From: a virus | Strand: one strand, 5' to 3' | Length of the DNA stretch: 21,352 bases | Virus record (IMG/VR): IMGVR_UViG_3300031918_000166 | Location: 1 to 21,352 of that record | Shown: one piece after another, positions 21,175-21,352 of the stretch | Layout of the letters: each line of letters begins with the position of its first letter | How positions within the stretch are numbered: position 1 is the first letter of the stretch | Made by a program: the position numbers and the translations under genes | Notes under the pieces: generated by a model | Told to the model about the DNA's origin: nothing | Database searches by the model: none | Seen by the model: the letters and a program-made list of their open reading frames with translations, nothing else

Positions 21175-21352
21175 AACCTACCTATATTGAAAAGTGTAAG
21201 TCAGAAAAACGTCAAATAATGGACAGACAAAATACAAAATGGAGTGAAACTATTGCGGGTAAATGCAAACATAAATGGCAACCAATTTCTTTTGTATTTG
21301 AAGGCCAACTTTTAGATAAAGATGGAAGAGTCCTTATCCGACAACCTGATTT
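21171..21352 (+). CDS. Conserved phage protein, 3' partial
   Basis: A reading frame starting in an ATGA overlap with the resolvase and open to the end of the window (60 complete codons). It contains CKHKWQPISFVFEGQLLDKD followed by GRVLIRQPD, a pattern found in small phage proteins with a later zinc-binding Cys pair, which would lie beyond the window. It also has an earlier KCKSEKRQ stretch. Function unknown. Confidence 0.6.
   Translation, partial: MKPTYIEKCKSEKRQIMDRQNTKWSETIAGKCKHKWQPISFVFEGQLLDKDGRVLIRQPD

Overview
This window looks like the replication and DNA-modification region of a large tailed double-stranded DNA phage. Every recognisable gene is on the + strand. Genes are packed tightly, many with overlapping stop/start codons (ATGA, TAATG), and replication enzymes alternate with small unknown ORFs and HNH-type endonucleases. 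The DNA is AT-rich. Start codons are preceded by A-rich stretches rather than clear Shine-Dalgarno sequences, which fits a Bacteroidota host. That host call is inference only.

Layout. (1) 1-2513: the 3' part of a RecA-fold replicative helicase (RepA-like), small unknown ORFs and an HNH endonuclease. (2) 2526-8957: a 7-deazaguanine DNA-modification island: queD, queE, an acidic winged-helix protein with its own terminator, queC, a GTP cyclohydrolase I (folE) fused to an N-terminal phosphoribosyltransferase-like domain, a small phage protein, a DpdA-like transglycosylase and an unknown 209-residue protein. It ends in a chain of tiny ORFs, three of which resemble only the first ~35 residues of the DpdA-like protein. 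A truncated endonuclease VII sits among them. (3) 8938-14848: the replisome: a DUF3820-like protein, a DnaN-like sliding clamp, a family A DNA polymerase split in two (UDG-like plus 3'-5' exonuclease, then polymerase) with a tRNA-like element and a small ORF between the halves, small ORFs and a clamp-loader ATPase. (4) 14848-16984: small ORFs, an HNH-like endonuclease, an HhH-glycosylase-like protein and a possible recombination mediator. (5) 17006-21352: a gp32-like ssDNA-binding protein with long acidic/basic tails, a possible ribbon-helix-helix protein whose coding start contains a terminator-like hairpin, a RecA-like recombinase, a small membrane protein, a RuvC-like resolvase and a partial conserved phage gene.

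How they work together. FolE, QueD, QueE and QueC convert GTP to preQ0. DpdA would exchange guanine in DNA for a 7-deazaguanine base, a known anti-restriction strategy. No QueF, ArcS or amidotransferase partner is visible, so the window by itself predicts a preQ0-type mark. The clamp, loader, split polymerase, helicase, SSB, recombinase and resolvase make a nearly self-sufficient replication and recombination apparatus.

The most unusual items are the PRTase-FolE fusion, the array of DpdA N-terminus-like miniproteins, the intrinsic terminator structure inside a coding region ahead of recA, the tRNA-like element inside the split polymerase locus, and the shared acidic/basic modules in two unlinked proteins.
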